From Neptunomonas qingdaonensis (GTDB lineage Bacteria; Pseudomonadota; Gammaproteobacteria; Pseudomonadales; Balneatricaceae): DNA of 64,000 nt. Shown piece after piece: positions 8,269 to 18,062 of this stretch. The position numbers and the translations under genes were made by a program. Numbering within the stretch: the first letter of the stretch is position 1; every line of letters starts with the position of its first letter. Where the stretch lies: the NCBI RefSeq assembly GCF_900113275.1, contig NZ_FOOU01000001.1, forward strand, positions 372,001 through 436,000, written 5' to 3'. The notes under the pieces were generated by a model. The model saw only the letters and a program-made list of their open reading frames with translations. It was not told the DNA's origin and did no database searches.

Positions 8269-9228
8269 TTAGTACAGATGTGTGTTTTTCTCAAACTTCC
8301 AGCTACGAATGATCTCCAAAACATCGGTGCTTTTTCTCATTTCAACGCTGAAGGGTTGAAAAGGTGAGGCGAGCTTTACAATCCTGATAGCGGCATCATC
8401 GAGTGTTTTGCTTCCGGATGATTGTGTTATTTCGACGCTTTTCAAGCCACCATCAGGGTAGATAGCAACTAACACGCGTAATGTGCCATAAATTTTCTGT
8501 CGCCGCGCTTCTTCCGGGTAATTCATGTTGCCAACCATCTCTATGCGTCGTCTCCAATTGTCGAGATAGATGGCATCTTCGTGCATCGTCGTAGAAACTG
8601 AGGTTAATCTACGGGTTTTTGGACGCTGGGCAAACTGCTCTTGTTGCATTTTAATCTGAGCCTGGAGGTTGGCTATCTCCAGACTTTTTGCCAGTAAAGA
8701 TGTGGAGTGGCCGGCTTTTGGCTGAGAGGGTGCCGATTCAGTTTTACGTGGCTTGGTAGAAACCTTTTTCTTTTTTTCGGCTGTCGTCGTAACGACTGCT
8801 CTTTTTGCGATATCTGTTTGGCTGGCCTCACCTTTATCGGCAACCGGTTTCTTTTGAGCCTTGTTTGCAATCGGTGTAGGTTCTGGCTTGTTGGCCGGTT
8901 GTACGGGGGGCGCTGATTGGTTGCTGATCTTGTCATCCTGAAACGCAGAGCGCTCTGTTGTTGATGGCAGGCGTTTTTCTTCAACCGTACCACTGGCTAG
9001 CTGGTTTGCTTGCGCCAGGAAGTCAGTTTTTTCAGGGGGCTTTTCAACAGCGTATTGCGCCAGAGTAATTTCGAGTGTTTGTAGCGGTGGTGCGGAAGGT
9101 GTGCTGACGAATGAGCTACCCAGAATAAACACAGCATGCAGAGCAACTGCCATAAACAGCGTAAAGCCCAACCGATCGGTTGCGCTGACAGTCGGGGTTG
9201 CTGATGAATTCAGGGTAGCTCCGGACAC
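8269..9228 (-). CDS. TonB-like energy transducer protein
   Basis: The 319-residue protein has the three-part TonB plan: one N-terminal membrane helix (about residues 18-40, LGFTLFMAVALHAVFILGSS), a long periplasmic linker rich in Pro, Lys, Ala and Gln (about 60-200), and a C-terminal TonB domain (about 225-316) with YPEEARRQKIYGTLRV and IYPDGGLKSVEI. TonB proteins pass proton-motive force from ExbBD to outer-membrane receptors. No exbB or exbD is adjacent, so the partner is unknown. The start is GTG at 9228 and overlaps the gshB stop by one base (TAGTG), indicating coupled translation. In Pseudomonas, this position next to gshB holds the TonB3-type protein linked to twitching motility. That equivalence is an inference. 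Confidence 0.9.
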   Translation of the reverse strand: MSGATLNSSATPTVSATDRLGFTLFMAVALHAVFILGSSFVSTPSAPPLQTLEITLAQYAVEKPPEKTDFLAQANQLASGTVEEKRLPSTTERSAFQDDKISNQSAPPVQPANKPEPTPIANKAQKKPVADKGEASQTDIAKRAVVTTTAEKKKKVSTKPRKTESAPSQPKAGHSTSLLAKSLEIANLQAQIKMQQEQFAQRPKTRRLTSVSTTMHEDAIYLDNWRRRIEMVGNMNYPEEARRQKIYGTLRVLVAIYPDGGLKSVEITQSSGSKTLDDAAIRIVKLASPFQPFSVEMRKSTDVLEIIRSWKFEKNTHLY

Positions 9229-10181
9229 TAGGTAATATTCCGCTTCTCTTCAATGGCGTTCATTAATTGCATGCCGATATCCAGCCCAAATTGATTATCC
9301 AGTTCACGGATACAGGTGGGGCTGGTGACGTTGATTTCGGTCAGGTAGTCACCAATAACATCTAAGCCGACAAATAATAGCCCCTTTTCTTTGAGTGTGG
9401 CACTTACTTGTTCGCAGATCCAGCGGTCACGGTCTGTTAATTCTCGACCCTCTCCACGTCCGCCTGCCGCCAGGTTGCCTCGCGTTTCTCCCGCCATAGG
9501 TACGCGTGCCAGAGCGTATGGAACGGCTTCTCCATCGATCATCAGGATGCGTTTATCGCCATTAACAATTTCTGGAAGATACTTTTGCGCCATGATGGTT
9601 TGCTGGCCGTGTTCTGTCAGCGTTTCGATAATGACACCCAGATTGACACCATCCTCTTTGATTCTGAAGATGGACGCTCCACCCATACCATCGAGTGGCT
9701 TGAAAATAACGTCTTTATGCTCCGCATGGAATGCACGTAGTAATGCTTCATCTTGAGTCACGATGAGCGGAGGGCAGCATTGTGGGAAATGAGTCGCGAA
9801 AAGCTTTTCGTTAAAATCACGTAAGCTTTGTGTGCGGTTAACAATCATCGTTCCTTCTGTTTCCGCCATCGCCAGAAGCTGTGTGCTATAGAGGAACTCA
9901 TTATCAAATGGAGGATCTTTGCGCATTAAAATGACATCCAGAGATGAAAGGTCTTCAATCTGGTATTCACCGCGTGTGAAAAATGCTTCAGGGTCCATGG
10001 CCACGCTGAGGGGGGCCATTTTTGCGCGGGCTTTGCCGTCACTCAGAAACAGATGCTTCTGTTCCATGTACCAAATCTCCCAGCCTTTCTGCTGAGCGGC
10101 CCAAAGCATGGCGAGAGAGCTATCTTTTTTGTAGTTAATCCCATCAATAGGGTCCATCACAATACCGATTTTCAATGACAT
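9228..10181 (-). CDS. gshB: Glutathione synthetase
   Basis: GshB joins gamma-glutamylcysteine and glycine using ATP to form glutathione. The 317-residue protein is a prokaryotic ATP-grasp enzyme of normal length. It begins MSLKIGIVMDPIDGINYKKD, then has VILMRKDPPFDNEFLYSTQLL, the ATP-grasp segment FKPLDGMGGASIFRI near 155-170 with its glycine-rich loop, and the C-terminal FVGLDVIGDYLTEINVTSPT carrying metal-binding Asp, Glu and Asn. It lies between rsmE and the tonB-like gene, all on the minus strand, and its TAG stop overlaps the next GTG start. Nothing is unusual in its active site. Confidence 0.98.
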   Translation of the reverse strand: MSLKIGIVMDPIDGINYKKDSSLAMLWAAQQKGWEIWYMEQKHLFLSDGKARAKMAPLSVAMDPEAFFTRGEYQIEDLSSLDVILMRKDPPFDNEFLYSTQLLAMAETEGTMIVNRTQSLRDFNEKLFATHFPQCCPPLIVTQDEALLRAFHAEHKDVIFKPLDGMGGASIFRIKEDGVNLGVIIETLTEHGQQTIMAQKYLPEIVNGDKRILMIDGEAVPYALARVPMAGETRGNLAAGGRGEGRELTDRDRWICEQVSATLKEKGLLFVGLDVIGDYLTEINVTSPTCIRELDNQFGLDIGMQLMNAIEEKRNIT

Positions 10182-10242
10182 TCTCTACTATCCTCTGGTG
10201 AGCTTAATCGATGAGTTTACTCTAAATTTACGCTTGTCGGGG

Positions 10243-10980
10243 CTAGCTCAGGTCGCCCCATAAATATTGTAGAACGGCCTGGGCGGCAACCGGTGCTGTT
10301 TCGGTGCGCATGACCCTGGGCCCGAATGCAACGGGTTGAAAGCCGGCCTCTAGTGCTGCGCTTACTTCTGTTTCGCTGAGCCCTCCTTCCGGGCCAATCA
10401 GCAAAGCGATTGAACCCGGTCGGGGATAGTCTCCCAGTGGCTGTTCTGTATGATGATGCAGTACCAGTTTCAGGTCTGCTTCTACATCGTTAAGCCATTC
10501 CTGCAAGGATTGGATGGGTTCTATACGCGGAAGTTCATTTCTCAGTGATTGTTCACACGCGCTGATCGCAATTTGCTGCCAATGTTGCGTGCGTTTATCG
10601 CGTCGTTCATTATTTAAACGGACTTCACAGCGTTCGGTAAACAGCGGCGTCATGCATGACATCCCCAGCTCAGTCGCTTTCTGGATGGCGTAGTCCATTC
10701 TCTCGCCGCGTGAGATGGCTTGTCCAATATGTATGCTTAATGGGCTGGATCTGGAGAGTGGTATGTGAGTGATGACATCAACATCAACGTGCCTTTTATC
10801 GACTCTGGCAAGTGTGCATAAGAACTCGCTTCCTTGTCCGTTAAAGAGAGTGATTTGATCGCCGGCCTTCATGCGTAATACGCGGGACACATGTTGTGTT
10901 GCTGCTTCGCTTAATGTGTGTGTTTCGCCGATGGATAAATCAGAAGGTTCATAAAATCGAGGTATACGCATGCCACTCAT
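10243..10980 (-). CDS. rsmE: 16S rRNA (uracil-1498-N3)-methyltransferase
   Basis: RsmE methylates N3 of U1498 in 16S rRNA. The 245-residue protein has the N-terminal PUA-like domain (RIPRFYEP...HVSRVLRMKAGDQI) and a C-terminal SPOUT methyltransferase domain whose S-adenosylmethionine knot shows LLIGPEGGLSETEV (about 197-210), then LGPRVMRTETA-like GPRVMRTETAPVAA near the end. Two start codons are possible, ATG at 10980 (MSGMRIPRF) or ATG at 10971 (MRIPRF). The second is closer to the family N-terminus and has a GAGTGG purine stretch upstream. Upstream of gshB on the same strand, as in many gammaproteobacteria. Confidence 0.96.
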   Translation of the reverse strand: MSGMRIPRFYEPSDLSIGETHTLSEAATQHVSRVLRMKAGDQITLFNGQGSEFLCTLARVDKRHVDVDVITHIPLSRSSPLSIHIGQAISRGERMDYAIQKATELGMSCMTPLFTERCEVRLNNERRDKRTQHWQQIAISACEQSLRNELPRIEPIQSLQEWLNDVEADLKLVLHHHTEQPLGDYPRPGSIALLIGPEGGLSETEVSAALEAGFQPVAFGPRVMRTETAPVAAQAVLQYLWGDLS

Positions 10981-11029
10981 ACTCAGATCGACAATAAAAG
11001 CGCATATTATGCCATTCTTTTAATGGGAT

Positions 11030-13150
11030 TCAGTCTACTTCAATAATAAGATTTTGATTTTCCAGTAGCTGTATCAGTTTTTCTTTCTTCAACGGCTTGC
11101 TGAGTAAAAAACCCTGCGCAATATCACAATTCATGGCACGTAAGATATTCAGCTGCTCTGGCGTTTCGACACCTTCTGCAACCACCTTAACGTCAAGCCC
11201 TTGTGCCATGAGAATAATAGCTTCTATGATCTTTTTATCGCTTTGATTACTTTCCAGGTCTTGAATAAATGAACGATCAATTTTGATTTTATTGATCTGC
11301 AGATTTCGTATCCTGCTTAAAGAGGAGTAACCCGTACCAAAATCATCAATGGAGATACTTATGCCCATTTCCTGAATCGTGTGGATTTTTTCCTGTAATG
11401 TTTCTATGGAAGCTATCAAAACGCCTTCGGTCAGTTCCAGCTCCAGCGCCGATAAGGGGAAGTCATACTCAGCCGTGGCTTCCTGAATCAACTGTTTTAA
11501 ATCGCTACGCATGAAGGTCAGTCCGGAGAGGTTGACGGCTAGCTGCGGAACCTCAATGCCTGCTTCTTTCCATTCATTAATCTGTTTTGCGGCGGCTTTT
11601 AAGACCCAATTATCCAGTCGGGTAACGAGTCCGCTTTGTTCGGCAAACACCACGAAGGTGGCCGGCGATATAAAGCCGCGTTCCGGATGCTCCCAGCGTA
11701 AAAGTACTTCAGCCGAGATGATTTTATTGGTATGTAAGTCATGTAGTGGCTGAAAGACAAGGTAAAACTGGTCTTCTTCTAAGGCTTGCTGAATATCTTT
11801 CCACAGTACAAGGCGTTCATCCAGAGCAAAGGTTTTCAGCTGGCTGAAGAACATATAATCCAGCTCGAGGCGCCTTGCCTCGCTGAGGGCTTCCTCTGCA
11901 TGGCCAAACAGCTGCAGTTCCTGAGTGCCGTCATCAGGAGCGATACTGACGCCCACACGGGATTGAAATGATAACTGCTGGCCATCAATTTGAGCAGGTT
12001 GCATGATGGCGGTTTGAATGGCGTTGATAAGAATATTTATCTCACGAGTATCTGAGAGTTCGGGGCGTATTAGCATGAGAGTATCATCGCTATAGCGTGC
12101 CAGCAGATCGTTCACTCCGAGTGTTTTTTTTATACGGTTAGAGATATCGATAAGTATCAGATTGCAGTAATCGGAACCCCAGCGTGACAGTATGTCACGT
12201 AGTAACGGAAGTTTGATCGCTAATACGGCACTTTGCTCACCTTTTGGCAGGCTTACCAGTAGTAGGCTTAGCTCATTTTCAATGCCTTTTCGAGAGAGTA
12301 GCTGAGTGACAGGATCGTAGGTAGCTAGATGCTTTTCCTGCAGGCTTATTTGTTTAAGATCTTGGTTTTCAATGGTTTGCTGGCGAAAATGTACCAGTGC
12401 TTTTGCAATGCTGCCAATCTCATCTTGCCGCTCGGCATCCGTGATCTCTTCGGTCAGATGCCCTGATGTCAGTTGTTCAATTTGAGTAACCAGTCGTGCT
12501 GTGGGTGCTGTGATGCTGCTGGCAATACGGCTGGCTATCAGGTAAGTGAGTAAGCCAAAAAAAGTAGCCAGTAAGGTAAAAGTGATACTGTGAGTGACGT
12601 ATAGCTGTTGTATCTCTTCAAGGTGAATGCCTGAGCCAATGATCAGATCTGTGCCTGGGATGAGCTTTGCGTAGCTGAGCTTTTCAGAGGGTTCCGTCTC
12701 ACCTGCTTTGGGCCAATAATAATGCCAGTATACTTCGCCCTGTTTGCGAATGCCCTGTAACATCGGTTGCAGCATGTCGTTGTTATTCTGACCTTTCAGA
12801 TGGCGGGTATCCTGGCCGTCGATCTGGGATAAGGTCGGATTCGCTATTGTCTCCCCTGCAAGATTGTAAGCAAACAGGTAATTATTCTCGCCATAACGCA
12901 GTGTCTGTACCAGCTGTCTGATCTGAGTGCGCTTTTCTTTATCGGACAAGGTGTGGTTGTCCAAGGATAGAATCGGCTTTAATTGACTCGCGGCGCTATC
13001 GACAACGCTTTTAATGATGGTTTTTCGCGACTCGATCAGATCATTGTGTGCCAATTTTAAAGAGATCAGATAGATCGCTGTAATGCTTAGCATCATCAGA
13101 GAAACCAGAATAAACAGTTTCCAGCGGATGCTGATATTTTTTAAGTGCAT
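11030..13150 (-). CDS. Cache-HAMP-degenerate GGDEF-EAL c-di-GMP phosphodiesterase
   Basis: I place the start at ATG 13150, with CGGAGAG 4-10 bases upstream. A GTG 15 bases earlier is also open. Domain order: membrane helix (about 12-32), a periplasmic single Cache domain (about 35-180, with NNYLFAYNLAGETIANP and GTDLIIGSGI), a second helix (about 190-210), HAMP (to about 265), a GGDEF domain and a C-terminal EAL domain. The GGDEF signature is SDDTL (in ARYSDDTLML), so cyclase activity is not expected. The EAL domain keeps EVLLRW, NLSG, ELTEGVL, IDDFGTGYSS, KIDRSFI and AEGVET, so it is probably an active phosphodiesterase. The Cache domain suggests control by a small periplasmic ligand. Its position behind metK, across a terminator, implies its own promoter. 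Confidence 0.93.
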   Translation of the reverse strand: MHLKNISIRWKLFILVSLMMLSITAIYLISLKLAHNDLIESRKTIIKSVVDSAASQLKPILSLDNHTLSDKEKRTQIRQLVQTLRYGENNYLFAYNLAGETIANPTLSQIDGQDTRHLKGQNNNDMLQPMLQGIRKQGEVYWHYYWPKAGETEPSEKLSYAKLIPGTDLIIGSGIHLEEIQQLYVTHSITFTLLATFFGLLTYLIASRIASSITAPTARLVTQIEQLTSGHLTEEITDAERQDEIGSIAKALVHFRQQTIENQDLKQISLQEKHLATYDPVTQLLSRKGIENELSLLLVSLPKGEQSAVLAIKLPLLRDILSRWGSDYCNLILIDISNRIKKTLGVNDLLARYSDDTLMLIRPELSDTREINILINAIQTAIMQPAQIDGQQLSFQSRVGVSIAPDDGTQELQLFGHAEEALSEARRLELDYMFFSQLKTFALDERLVLWKDIQQALEEDQFYLVFQPLHDLHTNKIISAEVLLRWEHPERGFISPATFVVFAEQSGLVTRLDNWVLKAAAKQINEWKEAGIEVPQLAVNLSGLTFMRSDLKQLIQEATAEYDFPLSALELELTEGVLIASIETLQEKIHTIQEMGISISIDDFGTGYSSLSRIRNLQINKIKIDRSFIQDLESNQSDKKIIEAIILMAQGLDVKVVAEGVETPEQLNILRAMNCDIAQGFLLSKPLKKEKLIQLLENQNLIIEVD

Positions 13151-13304
13151 TGACTCTCCGGACACCTATGTTTGCTTATTATTTTTCTACAGGTAAGAAG
13201 TGAGGTGTTTCGTTAATTAAAAGAGTCTTGGTCAGAAATGTATAAAACGCCAGTTTTAAAGGCTTGTTCTATAATTAAAACATAAGAAAAGCATAAAAAA
13301 GTGA

Positions 13305-13331
13305 TAAAAAAAGGCACAAAAAGTGCCTTTT
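13305..13331 (-). terminator. Intrinsic terminator of metK
   Basis: Read on the minus strand this is AAAAGGCAC, a five-T loop, then GTGCCTTTTTTT, directly downstream of the metK stop at 13350. It separates metK from the EAL gene. Confidence 0.9.
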
Positions 13332-13349
13332 AGAAAAAATGCGGAGTGT

Positions 13350-14540
13350 TTAGATCCCGGCGTCTGCTTTTAGCGCTTCAATTTTGTCGGTACGCTCCCA
13401 TGTGAAAGCGGTGAACGTATCGTCATTCACTGTCATCTCAACAGGGTTGCGGCCAAAGTGCCCATAAGCTGCTGTCGCGCGGTACATAGGGTGTAGCAGA
13501 TCCAGCATGCGAGTAATCGCGTGTGGGCGCAAATCAAAATGACGATTGATCAGTGCAATGATTTTCTCATCAGATATTTTGCCTGTACCGAATGTGTTGA
13601 TCGAGACTGAAGTCGGTTCAGCAACACCGATGGCGTAAGAAACCTGAATTTCACAACGATCAACAAGCCCTGCGGCGACCAGGTTTTTGGCAACATAACG
13701 ACCCGCGTAGGCAGCAGAACGGTCAACTTTAGATGGGTCTTTACCCGAAAATGCCCCACCACCGTGACGCGCCATGCCGCCGTAAGTATCGACGATGATC
13801 TTACGGCCAGTCAGACCGCAGTCTCCTACTGGCCCTCCGGTAACGAATGAGCCCGTAGGGTTGATGTGAAATTTAGTTTCTTTGCTGAGCCATTCTGCAG
13901 GTAAAACATGCTTGATGATCAATTCCATTACCGCTTCGCGCAAATCGGCTTGCGATACATCAGGATTGTGTTGCGTCGACAGAACGACGGCGTCGATGCC
14001 TGATGGCTTTCCGTCTGCATAACGGAAGGTGACCTGCGATTTTGCATCCGGACGTAACCATGGCAATAAGCCGGATTTGCGGACTTCAGCCTGACGCTCG
14101 ACTAAACGATGAGAATAAGTGATCGGCGCGGGCATCAATACATCGGTTTCATTCGATGCGTAACCAAACATCAGGCCCTGGTCGCCCGCTCCCTGATCTT
14201 CAGGTTTAGCGCGATCGACGCCCTGAGCAATTTCATGGGCTTGCTTACCGATAATGTTGATAACACCGCATGTCGCACCATCATAACCGACATCAGATGA
14301 CGTGTAGCCGATATCGCAGATAACATTACGCACGATATCTTCAAGATCGACCCAGGCTGAGGTTGTTATTTCGCCGGAAACAATCGCCACACCCGTTTTA
14401 ACCATGGTTTCACAGGCGACACGCGCATATTTATCTTCACTGATAATGGCGTCAAGAACGGCGTCTGAAATCTGGTCAGCTATTTTGTCTGGGTGACCTT
14501 CAGACACGGATTCGGAAGTAAATAGGCTGTATTCGCTCAT
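13350..14540 (-). CDS. metK: S-adenosylmethionine synthetase
   Basis: MetK makes S-adenosylmethionine from methionine and ATP. The 396-residue length is usual. Visible landmarks are the N-terminal [20 protein letters not shown] (ATP and metal binding), [12 protein letters not shown] near 117-128, the phosphate-binding [19 protein letters not shown] near 260-280, and C-terminal RTDKIEAL. The ATG at 14540 gives the standard N-terminus [12 protein letters not shown]. It is divergent from tkt across a 354-base gap and is followed by a clean terminator, so it is probably a single-gene transcript. I saw no SAM riboswitch in the leader. Confidence 0.98.
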   Translation of the reverse strand: MSEYSLFTSESVSEGHPDKIADQISDAVLDAIISEDKYARVACETMVKTGVAIVSGEITTSAWVDLEDIVRNVICDIGYTSSDVGYDGATCGVINIIGKQAHEIAQGVDRAKPEDQGAGDQGLMFGYASNETDVLMPAPITYSHRLVERQAEVRKSGLLPWLRPDAKSQVTFRYADGKPSGIDAVVLSTQHNPDVSQADLREAVMELIIKHVLPAEWLSKETKFHINPTGSFVTGGPVGDCGLTGRKIIVDTYGGMARHGGGAFSGKDPSKVDRSAAYAGRYVAKNLVAAGLVDRCEIQVSYAIGVAEPTSVSINTFGTGKISDEKIIALINRHFDLRPHAITRMLDLLHPMYRATAAYGHFGRNPVEMTVNDDTFTAFTWERTDKIEALKADAGI

Positions 14541-14894
14541 CGCGTGTTTGTATCCTCAATTAAAGCTATTAAACAGAACTGTCTGCCAGCACTTTTTTAG
14601 GTTGAGCTACTTTAGCAGCGTTGTTCTAAGTAGAATCACCAGAGGCAGAGAAGGTGAAATAGATCTCTGTGCATCTGTGATTGTAAAAGCAGGGCGTATT
14701 TTAGCTGTCTTGAACCGGTAATGCATGATTTTAGCGTCGGTTTTTCATGAAAATTTCATGAATTAACATGAAATTCCTTCAGTTTTCGTCAAAATCAGGT
14801 TTTAGCGTTGAAGCGAAGACGTATCTGCGCGAAAATTGCGGCCTGTTTTTATACTTCGCTTCACTAAATTGGGAAAATCCCAGGAGTTGATTGA
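14541..14894. promoter_or_regulatory. Divergent metK/tkt intergenic region with phased repeats
   Basis: No gene is seen in these 354 bases. They hold three CATGAA-type repeats starting at 14746, 14757 and 14767, so spaced 11 and 10 bases apart (one DNA turn). The first two lie inverted to form the palindrome TTTCATGAAA. There is also a perfect 10-base inverted repeat TGAAGCGAAG (14809-14818) / CTTCGCTTCA (14854-14863), and a small dyad TGGGAAAATCCCA (14870-14882) just before the tkt ribosome-binding site AGGAG. The phasing suggests a regulator-binding site. Its identity is unknown. Confidence 0.55.
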
Positions 14895-16889
14895 ATGTCC
14901 TCTCGCAGAGAACTGGCCAACGCTATTCGCGCATTAAGTATGGATGCTGTTCAAAAAGCAAAGTCGGGCCACCCTGGTGCACCAATGGGCATGGCAGATA
15001 TTGCCGAAGTGCTCTGGAACGATTTCATGCAGCACAATCCATCTAACCCGCAATGGTTTGATCGTGATCGTTTCGTATTATCTAACGGCCATGGGTCAAT
15101 GCTGATTTACTCTCTGTTGCACCTGACCGGTTATGATGTCTCTATTGACGACATTAAAAACTTCCGTCAACTGCATTCTAAAACGGCAGGGCATCCAGAA
15201 TACGGTTACTGCCCCGGTGTAGAAACTACTACCGGCCCGTTAGGGCAGGGCATATCAAATGCCGTAGGTTTTGCTACCGCTGAGAAAATCCTGGCTGCAC
15301 AGTTTAACCGCGAAGGTCACGAAATCATTGATCATAACACCTATGTTTTCCTCGGTGATGGTTGCATGATGGAAGGTATTTCTCATGAGGCTTGTTCGCT
15401 TGCCGGTACGTTAGGTCTGGGTAAGTTGATCGCTTTCTGGGATGACAACGGTATTTCTATCGACGGTGAAGTTGAAGGCTGGTACACCGACGATAACGTC
15501 AAACGCTTTGAAGCTTACGGCTGGCAGGTCATTCCGGGTGTCGACGGGCATAATGCCGATCAGATTCGTGACGCGATTGTCAGCGCTAAAGAGACCACTG
15601 ACCGCCCAACGCTGATCTGCTGTAAAACCACTATTGGTTTTGGTTCGCCGAATAAAGAAGGAAAAGAAGACTGCCATGGTGCGCCATTAGGTGAAGATGA
15701 AATTGCGCTGACGCGCGAGCGTCTGAACTGGCCTTATCCCGCGTTTGAAGTTCCGGAAGATCTGTATGCAGACTGGAATGCCAAAGATGCCGGTTGCCGT
15801 GCTGAAAATGACTGGAACTCACGCTTCGCTGCTTACCGCAGCGCTTTTCCTGAATTAGCGGACGATTTATTGCGCCGTATTTCTGGCGACTTGCCAGCCG
15901 ATTTTTCTGAAAAAGCAGATGCATGGATTGCAGAAATCGCCGCTAAAGGTGAAACCATCGCTTCACGTAAGGCTTCACAAAATGCACTGAATGCTTATGG
16001 CCCACTATTGCCGGAGCTTCTGGGTGGATCTGCTGACTTGGCCGGCTCTAACCTGACAATTTGGTCGGGCGCTAAAGGCATTAGTAAAGATGATGCTTCT
16101 GGTAACTACCTTTATTACGGTGTACGTGAATTCGGTATGTCTGCAATGATGAATGGCCTGGCGTTGCACGGTGGTTTTATTCCATACGGCGCGACCTTCC
16201 TGGTATTCATGGAATATGCACGTAATGCATTGCGTATGGCGGCACTGATGAAGCAGCGCGTTATCCATGTATACACACATGATTCGATCGGTCTGGGTGA
16301 AGATGGCCCAACTCACCAGCCTGTTGAACAGGTCTCTAACCTGCGTCATACCCCTAATATGAGCTGCTGGCGTCCAGGTGACGCGGTTGAATCAGCAGTA
16401 GCCTGGAAAGCGGCGCTAGAGCGTACAGATGGCCCGACAGCGATGGTGTTCTCGCGTCAGAACCTACCACACCAGCAGCGTACACCAGAACAGATTGCCA
16501 ACATTGCACGCGGTGGTTACATCCTGCGTGATACGGATGGCCAGCCTGATGCTATCTTGATTGCCACGGGTTCTGAAGTGGGATTAGCGGTGGATGCTGC
16601 TGAAGCTTTGGCTGCACAAGGCAAGAAGGTACGTGTCGTCTCTATGCCGGAAACTGGCGTGTTTGATCGTCAGGATGCTGCTTATCGTGAAGCAGTTCTG
16701 CCCGCGGCAGTCACGGCACGCGTCGCTGTTGAGGCGCTACAGGCTGACTTCTGGTACAAGTATGTCGGTTTGAATGGTGCCATTGTTGGTATGACCACCT
16801 TTGGTGAGTCTGCGCCGGCGGGTGACCTGTTTAAACATTTCGGCTTTACGGTTGATAATGTTGTAGCAACGGTTAAATCGGTTCTGTAA
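14895..16889 (+). CDS. tkt: Transketolase
   Basis: Transketolase moves two-carbon ketol units between sugar phosphates in the pentose phosphate pathway with thiamine diphosphate as cofactor. The 664-residue protein is the normal bacterial length. The thiamine motif begins [15 protein letters not shown] and ends with the metal-binding DDNGISIDG (about 155-190). The substrate histidines lie in [13 protein letters not shown] and [14 protein letters not shown]. The pyrimidine domain shows [17 protein letters not shown], and the C-terminal domain begins near [17 protein letters not shown]. The ATG has AGGAG six bases upstream. It is followed by a terminator and then by epd, pgk and fba, a grouping of central carbon genes common in pseudomonad-like bacteria. 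Confidence 0.98.
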   Translation: MSSRRELANAIRALSMDAVQKAKSGHPGAPMGMADIAEVLWNDFMQHNPSNPQWFDRDRFVLSNGHGSMLIYSLLHLTGYDVSIDDIKNFRQLHSKTAGHPEYGYCPGVETTTGPLGQGISNAVGFATAEKILAAQFNREGHEIIDHNTYVFLGDGCMMEGISHEACSLAGTLGLGKLIAFWDDNGISIDGEVEGWYTDDNVKRFEAYGWQVIPGVDGHNADQIRDAIVSAKETTDRPTLICCKTTIGFGSPNKEGKEDCHGAPLGEDEIALTRERLNWPYPAFEVPEDLYADWNAKDAGCRAENDWNSRFAAYRSAFPELADDLLRRISGDLPADFSEKADAWIAEIAAKGETIASRKASQNALNAYGPLLPELLGGSADLAGSNLTIWSGAKGISKDDASGNYLYYGVREFGMSAMMNGLALHGGFIPYGATFLVFMEYARNALRMAALMKQRVIHVYTHDSIGLGEDGPTHQPVEQVSNLRHTPNMSCWRPGDAVESAVAWKAALERTDGPTAMVFSRQNLPHQQRTPEQIANIARGGYILRDTDGQPDAILIATGSEVGLAVDAAEALAAQGKKVRVVSMPETGVFDRQDAAYREAVLPAAVTARVAVEALQADFWYKYVGLNGAIVGMTTFGESAPAGDLFKHFGFTVDNVVATVKSVL

Positions 16890-16898
16890 ATCGATTCT

Positions 16899-16933
16899 AA
16901 GCCGGACATTTGTCCGGCTTCGTTCTTTTTTTG
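16899..16933 (+). terminator. Intrinsic terminator after tkt
   Basis: Perfect arms AAGCCGGACA and TGTCCGGCTT with a TT loop, followed by CGTTCTTTTTTTG. It ends 18 bases before the epd start, so epd needs read-through or its own promoter close by. Confidence 0.92.
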
Positions 16934-16950
16934 AGTGTAAAGCGAGTTAG

Positions 16951-17979
16951 ATGAGCTTTCGAATTGCGATTAATGGCTATGGCCGGATCGGTCAATGCGT
17001 GCTGCGGGCAATCTATGAAAATGGATTGCAGCAGCAATTGCAGGTGGTTGCATTAAATGAGCTGTCTGATATTGAAACGGTCACGTATCTGACCCGCTAT
17101 GATACGACGCATGGTCGTTTCCCTATTCCGGTTGAGCATGATGGTGAATGTCTGCTGATTGGTGATGATCGTATTCGGGTGATTAATCAGGCTGATCCCT
17201 CTCTGCTTCCCTGGGAAGAGATGGGCATTGATCTGGTAATCGAGTGCTCCGGATCGTTTAGTGATAGGGAAACAGCTGAAAAGCACCTGAAATCGGGGGC
17301 GAAAAAATTACTTTTCTCGCAACCAGCCATGGCGGATGTTGATGCAACGATTGTCTATGGGCTGAATCATCAGCTACTGACGGCGGGTATGACTGTAGTG
17401 TCAGCAGCATCCTGCACGACTAACTGTGTGATTCCTGTGTTGGAGTTGCTAAATCGCGAACTGGGCATCGTCTCTGGTGTGACGACGACGATCCACTCAG
17501 CGATGAATGATCAGCCGGTGATTGATAGTTATCATCAAACAGACTTGCGTCTGACAAGAAGCGCGATGCAATCGATTATTCCGGTAGATACCGGTTTAAG
17601 CCGCGGTATAGATCGTTTGCTGCCTGCATTAGCCGGACGCTTTGAGTGTTTGCACCTGCGTGTGCCGACTATCAATGTATCTGTTATGGATATGAGTATT
17701 AATGTCTCCAGGCAAACCAGCGCAGAAGAGGTTAATCAGATATTCAAAAATGCAGCTGCTCAGGGTTTGAAAGGCTTGTTAGGCTATACCGAAGAGCCAC
17801 ATGCATCGGTCGACTTTAACCGCGACCCCCGTTCGGCCATTGTCGATGGCACACAAACCCGCGTGAGTGGCGGCACACTGATTAAATTGCTCTGCTGGTT
17901 TGATAACGAGTGGGGTTTTGCGAATCGCATGCTGGATATTACTCAGGACTGGTTAAATCAGCCCAAAGCCGATTCGTAA
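16951..17979 (+). CDS. epd: D-erythrose-4-phosphate dehydrogenase (GAPDH family)
   Basis: Epd oxidises erythrose 4-phosphate to 4-phosphoerythronate, the first step of the deoxyxylulose-5-phosphate-dependent pyridoxal phosphate pathway. The 342-residue protein has the NAD-binding INGYGRIGQCVLRA at 8-21 and the catalytic ASCTTNC with Cys155. The next active-site segment reads TIHSAMNDQ (His182), which is the Epd form. True glycolytic GAPDH has an HAYTNDQ-type motif there. The C-terminus has WFDNEWGFANRM. It lies between tkt, which produces its substrate, and pgk. A GAPDH role cannot be fully excluded without assay, but the motif pattern and the synteny favour Epd. Confidence 0.9.
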   Translation: MSFRIAINGYGRIGQCVLRAIYENGLQQQLQVVALNELSDIETVTYLTRYDTTHGRFPIPVEHDGECLLIGDDRIRVINQADPSLLPWEEMGIDLVIECSGSFSDRETAEKHLKSGAKKLLFSQPAMADVDATIVYGLNHQLLTAGMTVVSAASCTTNCVIPVLELLNRELGIVSGVTTTIHSAMNDQPVIDSYHQTDLRLTRSAMQSIIPVDTGLSRGIDRLLPALAGRFECLHLRVPTINVSVMDMSINVSRQTSAEEVNQIFKNAAAQGLKGLLGYTEEPHASVDFNRDPRSAIVDGTQTRVSGGTLIKLLCWFDNEWGFANRMLDITQDWLNQPKADS

Positions 17980-18062
17980 TAAAGTTAGAACATTAAGTCT
18001 GAAGCGCTTAATTATAAATCATTAGTTAAATAGCCACTATTACTACTGAATAGGACAAGCCC

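Noticed and set aside
14541-14600. SAM riboswitch in the metK leader
   Set aside because: No conserved SAM riboswitch core or terminator/anti-terminator pairing was seen in the short leader.
16951-17979. Glycolytic GAPDH (gap)
   Set aside because: The HSAMNDQ active-site segment is the Epd form and the gene sits in the standard tkt-epd-pgk-fba order.
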